DNA of 64,000 nucleotides from Methylococcaceae bacterium UBA662. GTDB taxonomy: Bacteria; Pseudomonadota; Gammaproteobacteria; Methylococcales; Methylomonadaceae. The translations under genes and the position numbers were made by a program. Each line of letters begins with the position of its first letter. The stretch's first letter is position 1. This document shows positions 26,918-37,090 of the stretch, piece after piece. Below the pieces are notes generated by a model. That model ran no database searches, was not told where the DNA came from, and saw only the letters and a program-made list of their open reading frames with translations. Location of the stretch: positions 78,483-142,482 of the forward strand of contig DBNW01000053.1 in assembly GCA_002299425.1 (NCBI GenBank), in the 5' to 3' direction.

Positions 26918-29900
26918 TCAAACAAAAGGGCGGGCATGTGTGGCGACCAACGCCTGATTTTCAATCGGTGTAAAAACTTCCGCAGCTTCCAGAGCCTTAC
27001 GCATCAATTGGCGGCCTTGGTCAAAGCTGTAGCGTGTTCGTGCGAAGGCTTTGGCGTTTTTTGACACGTGTTCCCACAGCACCGGGTTGGTGTACAGTTC
27101 GGTGACGGCATCTGCCCATTCCTGGGCAGTTTCGGCGACTAGGACTTCTAGGCCGTGGCGCAAAGGGATGCCTTCGGCGGCGATTGCGGTCACTACCGAA
27201 GGCATCCCGTAAGCCAACGCTTCAATCACCTTACCTTTGATGCCGGCACCGGTGAGCAACGGCGCGACAAACACGCGGCAACGGTGGTAGACATCGGCGA
27301 CATCCTCGACATAGCCTTCGATGATGAGGTTTTTCTGGGACAATTGGCTGAGATCTTCCGGGATATTGCTGCCGAACACATGGAACGTGGCCTCGGGCAA
27401 CTGGTGCTGCAAAATGGGCATGACCTGATGGATAAAAAACAAAACCGCCGCTTTGTTGGGCGGATGGCCGAACCCGCCGAGGAAAGCGATGCCGTCACGG
27501 GCGGCGAAACCTGGCGTATTGTCGCTGACATCGACCACCCACGGGCAGGTGACCACTTTGGTGCTGTCTAGGTTATGGGAGAGCACCACCGCGTGTTCGA
27601 CTTCATTGTAGGACAACACCACATCCACGTTGCGCATGATGCCCAGTTCTTCTTCGCGGATGACGCAGGCCTGCTTGAGCTTTTCTTTGTCTTTAAACTC
27701 AATCGCTTCCCGCAACTCCCTAAGAAAATGCAAGTCGGCGTTGCAAAACAGGACTTTGGCCTTAGGCGCGTACTGCTTGACCAAATCCAGTTGGTTTTTT
27801 GCCACATAGTAGCGGGTGATATAAACCACATCGAATTCCGCCCCGCGTTTTTCCAAGACCGATTGCATGCTAAGGGAAAAGGGCGCGTACAACACCTCAA
27901 TGCCCAGTCGTTGCAGCAACTCGGTGTATTTGCCAAGATAAGCGAAATTTTCCGGGACGAACGTCACTTTAAAGCCGAAGGATTGTAGCAAACGCATTTC
28001 TTGGATGGCGGCATAGCTGCCGGCGTCGATGTCTGGGCGGGGCGTCTGGTAATCAATCACCAAGGCCCTAAGGCTAATGCCCCGGTCTTTGTTTAAGTCC
28101 ACATCCTTGCCTTCCTCGCCGTGGTACCGGCAGGCGTGTATCCATTTTTGCTTGAATTTTGGGCGGTTGATTTCTTGGTAACGCTTCGTGCCGGAGGCGA
28201 CATCGGTGCCACTGCTGATGCCCTCAAAATGGTAAACCACCGACAGCGGGGCATACACGGTTTTGTAGCCCGCCTCCCTGACTTTAAAAGCCAAATCGGT
28301 GTCTTCAAAATAAGCCGGGCAATAGGCCTCGCTAAAGCCGCCCACCTGTTGCCACACCGACTTGCTCAGCATGATGGCAGCACCCGACAAATAATCCACT
28401 TGGCGGCTGTAATTAAAGCGCGGGTCGCTGGCGTTGCCGCCGCGGCCGTAGTTCCAAGGGTTTCCCGAAGCCCAGACGATGCCGCCGGCCTCTTGCAAGC
28501 TGCCGTCCGGGTACAATAACTTGGAACCGGCTAAACCGACCCGGTCGAATTGTGCAAACACAAACAACAATTCGTCCAACCAATGCACGGTGGGTTCGGT
28601 GTCGTTGTTAAGCAAAACGATGTATTCGCCGCGGGCAGCTTGGGCACCCCGGTTGCAGCTGCGGATAAAGCCTTGGGAGGTTTCATTACGCAGGTAAACA
28701 ATACCGGAAACCCAGGTTTCGATGTTGATGGTTTCATCGCTGGAGCCGTCGTCCACCAAAATGACTTCAAAACTGGCGCGGTTGTAGGCAAACAACAAGG
28801 CGGCCATGCAATGGTATGTGACCGCGAATTTGTTGTGCACGGGCACGACCACACTGACTTGCGGCTGGCTTAGGCTTGGAAAGCGTAACGGCACAAATTT
28901 TTTGATGGCGTCGAAGCCGACCACCAGCAGCTCGTGCAATGTGCCTAAGCTGCTGACCCGGGCCACGGTTTCCGCCCAGTGGCTGCCGTCTTCGTCTTGT
29001 TGCTGGGCGGCGCTTGACAACGCCAACAACGAGGCCCGCATGGCATCGTAACGGTAGGCGGCGGCCGGGGACAGTTTCGCGGGCAAGGGTTTGCCGGCAA
29101 ATTTTTGCAAGACATTCCAAGGCGTTAGGGTGTAAGGGGTAATTTCAGCCAATTCCCCCACTTGTTTTCCAGAAAAGCGGACTTTTGCCTCGATCCTATG
29201 CGCCCGGCCGTCTAAAAACGCCGCCGGCAAGGCCACCGAAAAATAGTAGTGGCCGTTGTCGGCCACGCTGGCGGAGACGGTGTCGGCCACCCACTGGCCG
29301 TCGATCAACAGTTTAACCCGCACCTCGGGCGCTGAAACCCAACCTATTACGCGGGTACCCTCAAGCTTGGCTAACTGGCCATCGACATCGGTTTCAAGCT
29401 GGAATGTTTTGGGCGAGCCTATGGCCGCTTCCCCGCTGCCATGCTCGATGAGTTCAATCAGGTGTCGCTGCCCGTCGTAGACTAACTCGGGCAAGGAGAA
29501 CGGAATGGCTGCGTAGTTTTGCAGGTCCATTTTGCGCAATGCCTGCCATTGCGTTAGGGACAAAAATGATTTTTCCCATTTCAGCTCAGGTTCTTCAGGT
29601 GCCGCCAACAAGGCAAAAAACGGGCGGGTGAAAAACAAAAAGCTGTCGGTTTCGCCATTTTTAGCGGGGAATTTTTTGACCACTATGCGGGCATAGCAGA
29701 CGTTGTGGGGAATTTGTATCAATTCGCAGACGGTTTGATAATCCTCCAGCACCGAGCCACCCCTTTTGCCCTGCACGACATTTTTGTCATGGCGGTACAC
29801 CCGTTTTTGGTTTTTGTCGTACAGGTCGAGCACCAAAGCACCGTGGCATCGGTGCAGTCCAAAACTGCCAGAAATCTGATAAAAATCGTTGGCTTGTACG

Positions 29901-30208
29901 GGCAAAAACGGACCCTCTACCGGGTCGTGGTAGACCAATTCTACGGGGTTATTAAACCCGGCGTTTTGGTGGATATGCAGGGTGTGGCCGTTGAACAACG
30001 TCCATTTTTCGCTCATGTCCATTCCGGTACTAGCCCCGTGGGGGAGTGCCGGGTCGTACTGCCAATCGGCAATACCCTGGTCAAATCCGGCGTCGATAAT
30101 CTGGTTAATGTTGGCCAAAGACGGTTGTTTTTTGGACTCTAGGGTGTTTAAAGCACCCGAGAATTTTCCGTCTATCAGCAGGTCCGGGCCATTGCCCTCC
30201 TGAAGCAT
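26918..30208 (-). CDS. large glycosyltransferase with GT2 and GT4/GT1-like domains
   Basis: About 1096 residues. The N-terminal ~430 residues are beta-rich with unassigned function (GFDQGIADWQYDP looks like a carbohydrate-binding jelly roll). A GT-A family 2 domain follows (roughly 450-700): VSVVVPVHNKF, ILVDDGSSDET, LLNNDTEP and YFEDTDLAFKVREAG. A GT-B domain ends the protein (about 755-1075): IAFLGGFGHPPNKAA, FVAPLLTGAGIKGKVIEALA. Two glycosyltransferases in one chain suggest processive or alternating sugar addition to a surface polysaccharide. I favour ATG 30208 (GGA eight bases upstream); a start at 30268 is also open but has no ribosome site. First gene of the operon with two sulfotransferases and lpxD. 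Confidence 0.85.
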   Translation of the reverse strand: MLQEGNGPDLLIDGKFSGALNTLESKKQPSLANINQIIDAGFDQGIADWQYDPALPHGASTGMDMSEKWTLFNGHTLHIHQNAGFNNPVELVYHDPVEGPFLPVQANDFYQISGSFGLHRCHGALVLDLYDKNQKRVYRHDKNVVQGKRGGSVLEDYQTVCELIQIPHNVCYARIVVKKFPAKNGETDSFLFFTRPFFALLAAPEEPELKWEKSFLSLTQWQALRKMDLQNYAAIPFSLPELVYDGQRHLIELIEHGSGEAAIGSPKTFQLETDVDGQLAKLEGTRVIGWVSAPEVRVKLLIDGQWVADTVSASVADNGHYYFSVALPAAFLDGRAHRIEAKVRFSGKQVGELAEITPYTLTPWNVLQKFAGKPLPAKLSPAAAYRYDAMRASLLALSSAAQQQDEDGSHWAETVARVSSLGTLHELLVVGFDAIKKFVPLRFPSLSQPQVSVVVPVHNKFAVTYHCMAALLFAYNRASFEVILVDDGSSDETINIETWVSGIVYLRNETSQGFIRSCNRGAQAARGEYIVLLNNDTEPTVHWLDELLFVFAQFDRVGLAGSKLLYPDGSLQEAGGIVWASGNPWNYGRGGNASDPRFNYSRQVDYLSGAAIMLSKSVWQQVGGFSEAYCPAYFEDTDLAFKVREAGYKTVYAPLSVVYHFEGISSGTDVASGTKRYQEINRPKFKQKWIHACRYHGEEGKDVDLNKDRGISLRALVIDYQTPRPDIDAGSYAAIQEMRLLQSFGFKVTFVPENFAYLGKYTELLQRLGIEVLYAPFSLSMQSVLEKRGAEFDVVYITRYYVAKNQLDLVKQYAPKAKVLFCNADLHFLRELREAIEFKDKEKLKQACVIREEELGIMRNVDVVLSYNEVEHAVVLSHNLDSTKVVTCPWVVDVSDNTPGFAARDGIAFLGGFGHPPNKAAVLFFIHQVMPILQHQLPEATFHVFGSNIPEDLSQLSQKNLIIEGYVEDVADVYHRCRVFVAPLLTGAGIKGKVIEALAYGMPSVVTAIAAEGIPLRHGLEVLVAETAQEWADAVTELYTNPVLWEHVSKNAKAFARTRYSFDQGRQLMRKALEAAEVFTPIENQALVATHARPFV

Positions 30209-30534
30209 TTTTTTATCCACAATAACAGCGTTGAAAAATCCATTACACGACACGAAAAAACTTTTCATTTTGGTATTTTCATTAAGGTTTGAGGGCCGCC
30301 AGGCGCATGGAGTCGTCTAATTTAGGTAAACAGAACGCGCATTAAAAATACGGGTCATGGTATCACAGGCAAATGAAGGGGTGAATTCAGCCGTGCCTTA
30401 GCGGTTTGCCTCGGACTGATTTTTAGCGGGTACTTTTTGCGTCCCGACGGCTACGGTGTACACTGTTGGCGTCACGGCATGGCTCTGCGTGCTGTGGTCG
30501 GCTAAGGAGTGTCGCAAAAATACAGCGATAGTTC
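30209..30534. other. intergenic region before tRNA-Phe
   Basis: Apart from the alternative N-terminus of the glycosyltransferase (to 30268), I see no gene, repeat or clear hairpin here. It must hold the promoter of the minus-strand glycan operon, which I cannot place. Confidence 0.35.
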
Positions 30535-30563
30535 TTGACTAAAATCTGTTAGGTTGGTTAAAT
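30535..30563 (+). promoter_or_regulatory. sigma-70 promoter of the tRNA-Phe pair
   Basis: TTGACT (30535-30540), a 17-bp spacer and TTAAAT (30558-30563) are followed by a GC-rich discriminator (GGCCGG), as is usual for stringently controlled tRNA promoters. The mature tRNA begins 17 nt after the -10. Confidence 0.65.
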
Positions 30564-30579
30564 GGCCGGATTTTGCATT

Positions 30580-30651
<72 letters not shown>

Positions 30652-30655
<4 letters not shown>

Positions 30656-30677
30656 CATCCAGCCTGTGTGGTTTTTT
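30652..30677 (+). terminator. short hairpin with T tract after tRNA-Phe copy 1
   Basis: ACCACA (30652-30657) pairs with TGTGGT (30667-30672), followed by TTTTT. The stem uses the tRNA 3' CCA end, so it may act only as a partial terminator or processing signal. Confidence 0.45.
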
Positions 30678-30754
30678 GCATCTTTTGCAGTACACCCGTG
30701 CAAGATGCGTCAAACAGACCGTAAAACAAGCCCTCAAAAAAGTTGCAACAGCCC

Positions 30755-30830
<76 letters not shown>

Positions 30831-30879
30831 CCTGCATCCAAACCACCGGCCCCTGGCCAGAACCCACCCCGGGTGCGCC

Positions 30880-33800
30880 ATGTTCGTCTTGCATAGCTCC
30901 AACAAAACCGAAAACCTGGCCGCTCACTTGGCCACGCTCCTGCACAGTGCCCCCTTGACACTTCCTTTGACAAAAGAAGTGTGCTTGATTCAAGGTCAAG
31001 GTATGGAACGCTGGTTACCCCAGTATTTAGCCAGCCAAATGGGTGTGTTTGGCAATTATGCGTTTTTTTTTCCCCATAAATTTTTTAGTGCCCTAGCGCA
31101 ACGAATCGGCTTGTCGTTGGACAATGCCGCCTTCGACCGGGACAGGCTGGTCTGGTTGCTGGAAGCGGTGCTGCGGGATTTAGACGAGCTGCGCGAACTT
31201 GAACGCGTAGCCGGTTATTTGCAGGGCCACGGCAGCGTATTAAAGCGCTACCAACTGGCTTTACAGCTCGCACAGCTATTTGACCAATATCAAATTATGC
31301 GCCCTGATATGCTGGCCGTATGGGAGCGAGGCGGGCTTGTGTATGGCACCGACAACGAAGCTTGGCAAAAAATTTTATGGCTCTGTGTTAGCAAAATGGC
31401 CGGGCAAACCCACCGTGGTCGGCTGTGGGAGATGCTGGCTGACCGATTAAACGCAGCCAACCCTGGCGCATTCAAGGGTTTGTTGCCGGAACGGGTCTGT
31501 GTTTTTGGTATCAACACCCTGCCGCCCTTGTTTTTAACGTGTCTACACAGTGTGTCCAGGCATTGCCAGGTGCATTTTTTTTTACTGAATCCCGCGCAGG
31601 TTTTTTGGATCGGGTCCGGGTTCGATTTTGCCGACAAACGCGGGCTCTGCGATCAGGAGGCGGCTCCCGAGGGTCATCCGTTGCTGGCAGCACTGGGCCA
31701 GCAGGGCAGGGAGTTCCAGACGCTGTTGCTAGAGCGCGTGCCATGCACACAAGAGCTAGACAGCTTTGAGCTTAACGAAGGCGACAGCACGCTGCAAGCG
31801 TTACAAAACGACCTGCTCAATGATCGATTGACGGCAGGACCGTTGCCTAATGATGGGTCGATTAGCCTGCATGCCTGCCATTCGAAATTGCGTGAAGTAG
31901 AAGTTTTAAAAGATTTATTGTTGCAGGCTTGGGAAGAAGACTCTGATTTGGCGTTGCGCGATACCGTGGTGATGGCACCCGACATCCAGGACTACGAGCC
32001 TTTTATTAGTGCCGTGTTCGTCGATATTCCCCATGCCATAGCCGACCGTAGCCTGCGTCTGGACAACGCGCTGCTGGGTATTTTTGTCCAGTTTCTAAAC
32101 CTAAGCCAGAGTCGTTTCGGTTGGCGTGAGGTGTGCGCGGTGTTGGAACAGCCGGTTGTCCATGCCAGTTTTGGCCTGTCGGAAGCTGACCTTGCTCTGG
32201 TCAATTACTGGTTACAAGAAACGCAGGTGCGTTGGGGTAAATCGGCTGCCCACAAAAGTGAGCTTGGCTTGCCAGAATCCTCGGAAAACACCTGGCAAGC
32301 CGCGCTGGATCGGTTATTGATGGGGTATGTGGTCGGCAGCGATGAAGAATTTGTCGATGGCGTATTGCCTTATAAAAACATTGAAGGGTTGTCCGCCTCG
32401 GCTTTAGGAGGGCTCGACAGCTTCATGCGCCTGTTGTTTGAGGCCAGTGACGACCTAAAACAGCCCCGCCCACGGGTACGCTGGACGGAAGATTTGTTGA
32501 GCTATGCTGAAAAACTCCTGTCCTCGGCAGCACCGGATACCCGCTGGGAGCTGGATCAGCTTTTGATGGTGTTGTCTGAGGATGCGATGGATGCAGCAAA
32601 CTCTGCAACTGAATACCTGAACCGAATTGACATCGAGTTTTCTGTCATTGTCTACTGGTTGAACAACAGGTTGGATGAACGCCAATCCAACCATGGCTTT
32701 TTACGCGGGTGTGTCACCTTTTGCTCGATACTGCCCATGCGTTCTATCCCCTTTAAGGTAGGGGCCTTGCTGGGCATGGATGAAGGTCAGTTCCCGAAAA
32801 TAGACCAGACCCCCGCATTTGATTTACTGGCCGCCAATTATCGTCTGGGCGACCGCTCCAGTCGCGTGGATAACCGTTATCAATTTTTAGAAATCCTGTT
32901 GTCCACCCGGCAAAAACTCATCATCACCTACGTCGGACAATCTATGGTCAGCAACGAACCGCTGCCGCCCTCGGTGGTTGTCAGCGAATTGCTGGATGTC
33001 TTAAAAAACCACTACCAGCTTAATGACCTGATCACGCGCCATCGCTTACATGCGTTTAGTCCGCAGTATTTTTTGAGCGACAGCCAGCTGTTCAGTTACT
33101 CGACCGCCAATTGGGCCATTGCCCAGTGCTTGACCCAAAAGCCGCCTAAGCCAAGCAACCTAGCCCCTTGGTGGCAAGGTCACACGCCACAAAAACCCAG
33201 CCTCATCATAGAGCTAAGCGATTTATTGGCGTTTTTTCGAAACCCACAAAAACATTTTTTTGCTAAACAACTGGGCTTGCGGTTTCAGGGCATCGAGACC
33301 ATTGACGCAGAACGCGAGCCATTCCAGCTTGGTTTTCTTGACACGTATGAAATCCAGCACGAATGGCTTGGTCGCCAACTGGCCGGGAAAACGTTTCCAC
33401 TGGCCAAGCTGCAAGCCCAAGGCCGGTGGCCTCAAGGTCCTGTCGGTGAATTGGAATTTGCCCGGCAACAGCCGTTAATCGGGCAATTTATCGACAAAAT
33501 AAAAGCACTGGATTTAGGCCCGGCGTTGCCTGATTTGCTCATTGATTTGCAGTTAGGCAGGTTCCGTATCGTCGGCAAACTTAGCCACCGTCACGCACGC
33601 GGCACGTTGTGTTACCGCTTCAGTACGCTCAAAGGCAAAGACTTTATCAGTGCCGGGTTGCAACACCTGATCGGCAACCAAATTCAAGCCCAAGTTACCT
33701 GGTTATTGGCCAGTGACGAGGCCATCGAATTTAAGCCAGAACACTGTTCATTAAGCAATTTGGTATCCTGGCTAGACATTTACAGCGTCGGGCAAACCCG

Positions 33801-34032
33801 GCCGGATGCGTTTTTTGTCGAAGCCGCCTTAGCCTATGTAAAAGCCAAGGCTGACCACAAACCGCCTTTGCTCAAGGCAAACCATGTGTTGGCAGCGGCC
33901 CTGGAAAAATCCTATGAACCGACTTTAAGGCAATTGTACGGACAGGCCAGCGGGCCGCTTTCGGTGTTAGGGAAAGACTTTGCTAGCCAATGCGATACGT
34001 TATTGCATCCGCTCTGGCAGGCAACCCACTAG
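30880..34032 (+). CDS. recC: exodeoxyribonuclease V subunit gamma
   Basis: RecC is the Chi-recognising, non-catalytic scaffold of the RecBCD helicase-nuclease for double-strand break repair. The protein has 1050 residues (E. coli 1122). The N-terminus MFVLHSSNKTENLAAHLATLL and LIQGQGMERWLPQYLA are diagnostic, as is the inactive helicase-like region (VCVFGINTLPPLFLTCLHSV, LRDTVVMAPDIQDYEPFISAVF in part). A nuclease-like inactive domain forms the C-terminus. recB and recD usually follow recC, but here gnd does, so the subunits are encoded at separate loci. The ATG at 30880 lacks a clear Shine-Dalgarno sequence. Confidence 0.93.
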   Translation: MFVLHSSNKTENLAAHLATLLHSAPLTLPLTKEVCLIQGQGMERWLPQYLASQMGVFGNYAFFFPHKFFSALAQRIGLSLDNAAFDRDRLVWLLEAVLRDLDELRELERVAGYLQGHGSVLKRYQLALQLAQLFDQYQIMRPDMLAVWERGGLVYGTDNEAWQKILWLCVSKMAGQTHRGRLWEMLADRLNAANPGAFKGLLPERVCVFGINTLPPLFLTCLHSVSRHCQVHFFLLNPAQVFWIGSGFDFADKRGLCDQEAAPEGHPLLAALGQQGREFQTLLLERVPCTQELDSFELNEGDSTLQALQNDLLNDRLTAGPLPNDGSISLHACHSKLREVEVLKDLLLQAWEEDSDLALRDTVVMAPDIQDYEPFISAVFVDIPHAIADRSLRLDNALLGIFVQFLNLSQSRFGWREVCAVLEQPVVHASFGLSEADLALVNYWLQETQVRWGKSAAHKSELGLPESSENTWQAALDRLLMGYVVGSDEEFVDGVLPYKNIEGLSASALGGLDSFMRLLFEASDDLKQPRPRVRWTEDLLSYAEKLLSSAAPDTRWELDQLLMVLSEDAMDAANSATEYLNRIDIEFSVIVYWLNNRLDERQSNHGFLRGCVTFCSILPMRSIPFKVGALLGMDEGQFPKIDQTPAFDLLAANYRLGDRSSRVDNRYQFLEILLSTRQKLIITYVGQSMVSNEPLPPSVVVSELLDVLKNHYQLNDLITRHRLHAFSPQYFLSDSQLFSYSTANWAIAQCLTQKPPKPSNLAPWWQGHTPQKPSLIIELSDLLAFFRNPQKHFFAKQLGLRFQGIETIDAEREPFQLGFLDTYEIQHEWLGRQLAGKTFPLAKLQAQGRWPQGPVGELEFARQQPLIGQFIDKIKALDLGPALPDLLIDLQLGRFRIVGKLSHRHARGTLCYRFSTLKGKDFISAGLQHLIGNQIQAQVTWLLASDEAIEFKPEHCSLSNLVSWLDIYSVGQTRPDAFFVEAALAYVKAKADHKPPLLKANHVLAAALEKSYEPTLRQLYGQASGPLSVLGKDFASQCDTLLHPLWQATH

Positions 34033-34106
34033 ATGGCCTAGCGGATGCTTTTGCGGCAAAACATGGTAGTATCGAGCAACAAAAATCAAAGCAAGCAGGT
34101 AAACAA

Positions 34107-35555
34107 ATGAGAGCAAACATTGGCCTAATTGGCTTGGCCGTCATGGGGCAAAATCTTGCCCTGAACATGGATGATCACGGCTTTCGAGTGGCTGTGCATA
34201 ACCGTACTGCGCGTACCGTCGACGATTTTTTGGCCGGCCCTGCGGAAAATACCCACATTATCGGCTGCCATACACTCGAAGAACTGATCGACGCGCTCGA
34301 TGCCCCTAGGGTAGTGATGCTGATGGTGAAAGCGGGCGAGGTGGTGGATCACTACATCGACAAATTAGCTTCTTTGCTGTCCCCCGGCGACATTGTTATC
34401 GACGGCGGCAACTCTTTGTTTACCGACACCAACCGCCGTACCCAATACCTTAAGGGACGTGACATTCATTTTATTGGTGCCGGTGTTTCAGGCGGGGAAG
34501 AAGGTGCCCGGCACGGGCCTTCGATAATGCCGGGTGGCAATCCTGCGGCATGGCCCACCGTGAAAGCGATTTTTCAAGCCATCAGTGCCCAAGTGGATGG
34601 CCAGCCTTGTTGCGAATGGGTAGGGGAAAACGGAGCCGGGCATTATGTAAAAATGGTGCACAACGGCATTGAATACGGCGATATGCAGTTAATTTGCGAA
34701 GCCTACCAATTGCTGTCGGAAGGGTTAGGGTTGAGTGCCGAAGAACTGCACGGCATTTTTAACGAGTGGAACCAAGGCCGGTTAAGCTCGTATTTGATTG
34801 AAATCACGGCGGACATTTTTGCTTTCAAAGATGCAGACGGCCAACCGCTGGTGGAAAAAATCCTCGATACCGCCGGCCAAAAAGGCACCGGCAAATGGGT
34901 CGGCATCAACGCTTTAGACTTAGGCATTCCGTTAACTTTAATTGGTGAGTCGGTGTTTGCCCGCTGCTTGTCGGCACAAAAAGAAGAACGCTTGGCTGCG
35001 GCAAACACGTTGCCGGCCCGCCCCGCGACCGCTTTTTCTGGCGACAAACAAGCCTTGATAGCCGCTATCGGTGATGCCTTGTATGCAGCCAAAATTATCT
35101 CCTATGCCCAAGGTTTTAGGCTGATGCGTGAGGCCTCCAGCGAATACGGTTTTTCATTGAATTACGGGGAAATTGCCTTGATGTGGCGCGGCGGTTGCAT
35201 TATTCGCAGCCACTTTTTAAGTGACATCAAGCACGCTTACGAGCAAAACCCCGACCTTGAAAACCTCTTGCTGGCCGAGTTTTTTGTCAAGGCTATCAGC
35301 CAAGCCGATGCCGGCTGGCGCCAAGCCGTCATGTTAGGTATTGAACTGGGCATCCCGACTCCGGCTTTTTCCTCCGCCTTAGCTTACTACGACGGCTACC
35401 GCAGTGCGCACTTACCCGCCAATTTGTTGCAGGCGCAACGCGATTATTTTGGTGCGCACCGCTACGAACGCGTCGACCAACCTAGGGGTCAGTTTTTCCA
35501 TACCGATTGGACCGGACGTGGCGGCAAAACCGCTTCTTCCACCTACAGCGTTTAA
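34107..35555 (+). CDS. gnd: 6-phosphogluconate dehydrogenase (decarboxylating)
   Basis: Gnd oxidises 6-phosphogluconate to ribulose 5-phosphate and CO2 with reduction of NAD(P)+. The start at ATG 34107 (MRANIGLIGLAVMGQNLAL) is supported by AGG seven bases upstream and by the Rossmann motif GLAVMG at the N-terminus; the frame is open further upstream only inside recC. The 482 residues include IDGGNSLFTDT, GAGVSGGEEGARHGPSIMPG, the catalytic Lys in HYVKMVHNGIEYGDMQ and the C-terminal substrate tail (FFHTDWTGRGG). In RuMP-cycle methanotrophs this enzyme closes the dissimilatory cycle that oxidises formaldehyde to CO2. It lies 74 bp after recC and 50 bp before zwf. Confidence 0.96.
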   Translation: MRANIGLIGLAVMGQNLALNMDDHGFRVAVHNRTARTVDDFLAGPAENTHIIGCHTLEELIDALDAPRVVMLMVKAGEVVDHYIDKLASLLSPGDIVIDGGNSLFTDTNRRTQYLKGRDIHFIGAGVSGGEEGARHGPSIMPGGNPAAWPTVKAIFQAISAQVDGQPCCEWVGENGAGHYVKMVHNGIEYGDMQLICEAYQLLSEGLGLSAEELHGIFNEWNQGRLSSYLIEITADIFAFKDADGQPLVEKILDTAGQKGTGKWVGINALDLGIPLTLIGESVFARCLSAQKEERLAAANTLPARPATAFSGDKQALIAAIGDALYAAKIISYAQGFRLMREASSEYGFSLNYGEIALMWRGGCIIRSHFLSDIKHAYEQNPDLENLLLAEFFVKAISQADAGWRQAVMLGIELGIPTPAFSSALAYYDGYRSAHLPANLLQAQRDYFGAHRYERVDQPRGQFFHTDWTGRGGKTASSTYSV

Positions 35556-35605
35556 AAGGGCAGGGCACACGTCTTGTCTATTGATCCCTACTGTCATCTT
35601 AACTT

Positions 35606-37090
35606 ATGCAAGCAGAACCCTGTACTTACATCATCTTCGGGGCCACCGGCAACTTGTCCCGGATCAAACTTATGCCGGCTTTGTACCATCTGGATGTCGC
35701 TGGAAAATTACCGCAAGGCACCCGCATCCTGGCGATGGGGCGCCGGGTATGGGACCAACAAAAATGGCGTTCTGAAGTTCGCGACATGGTGATGGCCAAG
35801 GCCCATGATGCTTTTGACGAACAGGTGTTCCAGCGTTTTTGCGACCGCCTTTATTACCATCAAGGTGATCTTAGCCAAGCCGAATGCTACCGCACACTGG
35901 CCGCAACGCTCGGGCAAGCCGGGCAATTTTCCCGCAACATAGCTTTTTACCTGTCCATCAGTCCGGCTGATTTTGGCAACGTTATTAGTCACTTGAGCGA
36001 AAACCACTTGCTCAGCGAAGAATACGGCTGGCGGCGGGTCATCATCGAAAAACCGTTCGGCTACGATTTGGACAGCGCCCAGGCCTTGCAAAAACGCATC
36101 AGCCACTATTTGGCCGAGGAGCAGATTTACCGCATTGACCATTACTTGGGCAAGGGCATGGTGCAGAATGTTTTAGTGTTCCGTTTTGCCAACGTCATGC
36201 TGGAACCGTTATGGAACCGCAATTACATTGACCATGTTCAGATCACCCACTCCGAAAGCATCGGCATCGACACCCGGGGCGATTACTACAACAGTGCCGG
36301 TGCCATGCGCGATATGTTGCAAAGCCATTTGCTGCAAATGCTGACGTTGGTGGCGATGGAGCCGCCGGTGTCGATGGAAGCCGAGGCGTTGCGCGATGAA
36401 AAGGTCAAAGTCTTAAAATCCATCCGCCCCATCCCCAAAGAAGCCGTCCATGCTCATGCTTTCCGCGGCCAGTACGGCAAGGGGCAAATCAACGGCGAAC
36501 GGGTGGGCGGGTATTTGGAAGAAGCCCATATCCCCACCAACAGCACCACCGAAACGTACGCTTCGATGAAGTTGTACATCGACAACTGGCGCTGGCGCGG
36601 TGTGCCGTTTTATTTGCGCACGGGCAAGCGCATGGCCAAGGCGCAATCGAGCATTTCGATATGTTTCCGGCATCCGCCGTTGCAGTTTTTCCGCGACACC
36701 CAAGTCCACTGCATGGCCCAAAACTGGGTGTTGCTGGGCATTCAGCCGGAAGAATGTATTCGCATAGAAATGACCGTCAAAGAACCCGGCCTGGAAATGC
36801 GTACCCGCACCAGCAGCCTGGACGCCAGCTTCCGTAACCCAAACGAAAAGGCCACAGATGCCTACGAAGACCTGTTGCTGGATGTCTTGAAGGGCGACCG
36901 ATCCTTGTTTCTGCGTTTTGACGAAGTGGAATACGCCTGGCGGATTGTCGACCCCATTCTGCAAACCTGGGCCATTGAGCGTGATTACATCGCCGTGTAC
37001 CCGGCCGGCTCCTGGGGACCGGAAGACAACCGGCTGTTCGATAAAGAAAGCCAAACTTGGCGCAGTTCCTTAACCCCGGAGTGTAAATAG
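35606..37090 (+). CDS. zwf: glucose-6-phosphate 1-dehydrogenase
   Basis: Zwf oxidises glucose 6-phosphate to 6-phosphogluconolactone. The 494-residue protein has the N-terminal dinucleotide motif IIFGATGNLSRIKLMPALY, the conserved IEKPFGYDL, the signature RIDHYLGKGMVQNVLVFRFAN with the active-site Asp-His and Lys, and ESIGIDTRGDYYNSAGAMRDM (in part). There is no good ribosome binding site before ATG 35606, so translation may depend on coupling with gnd. Its stop TAG overlaps the GTG start of pgl by one base. It acts with gnd and pgl in the oxidative pentose phosphate / dissimilatory RuMP pathway. Confidence 0.96.
   Translation: MQAEPCTYIIFGATGNLSRIKLMPALYHLDVAGKLPQGTRILAMGRRVWDQQKWRSEVRDMVMAKAHDAFDEQVFQRFCDRLYYHQGDLSQAECYRTLAATLGQAGQFSRNIAFYLSISPADFGNVISHLSENHLLSEEYGWRRVIIEKPFGYDLDSAQALQKRISHYLAEEQIYRIDHYLGKGMVQNVLVFRFANVMLEPLWNRNYIDHVQITHSESIGIDTRGDYYNSAGAMRDMLQSHLLQMLTLVAMEPPVSMEAEALRDEKVKVLKSIRPIPKEAVHAHAFRGQYGKGQINGERVGGYLEEAHIPTNSTTETYASMKLYIDNWRWRGVPFYLRTGKRMAKAQSSISICFRHPPLQFFRDTQVHCMAQNWVLLGIQPEECIRIEMTVKEPGLEMRTRTSSLDASFRNPNEKATDAYEDLLLDVLKGDRSLFLRFDEVEYAWRIVDPILQTWAIERDYIAVYPAGSWGPEDNRLFDKESQTWRSSLTPECK

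Noticed and set aside
33990..34106. N-terminal extension of gnd into recC.
   Set aside because: The Rossmann glycine motif must be close to the N-terminus, and the extension overlaps the recC coding end.
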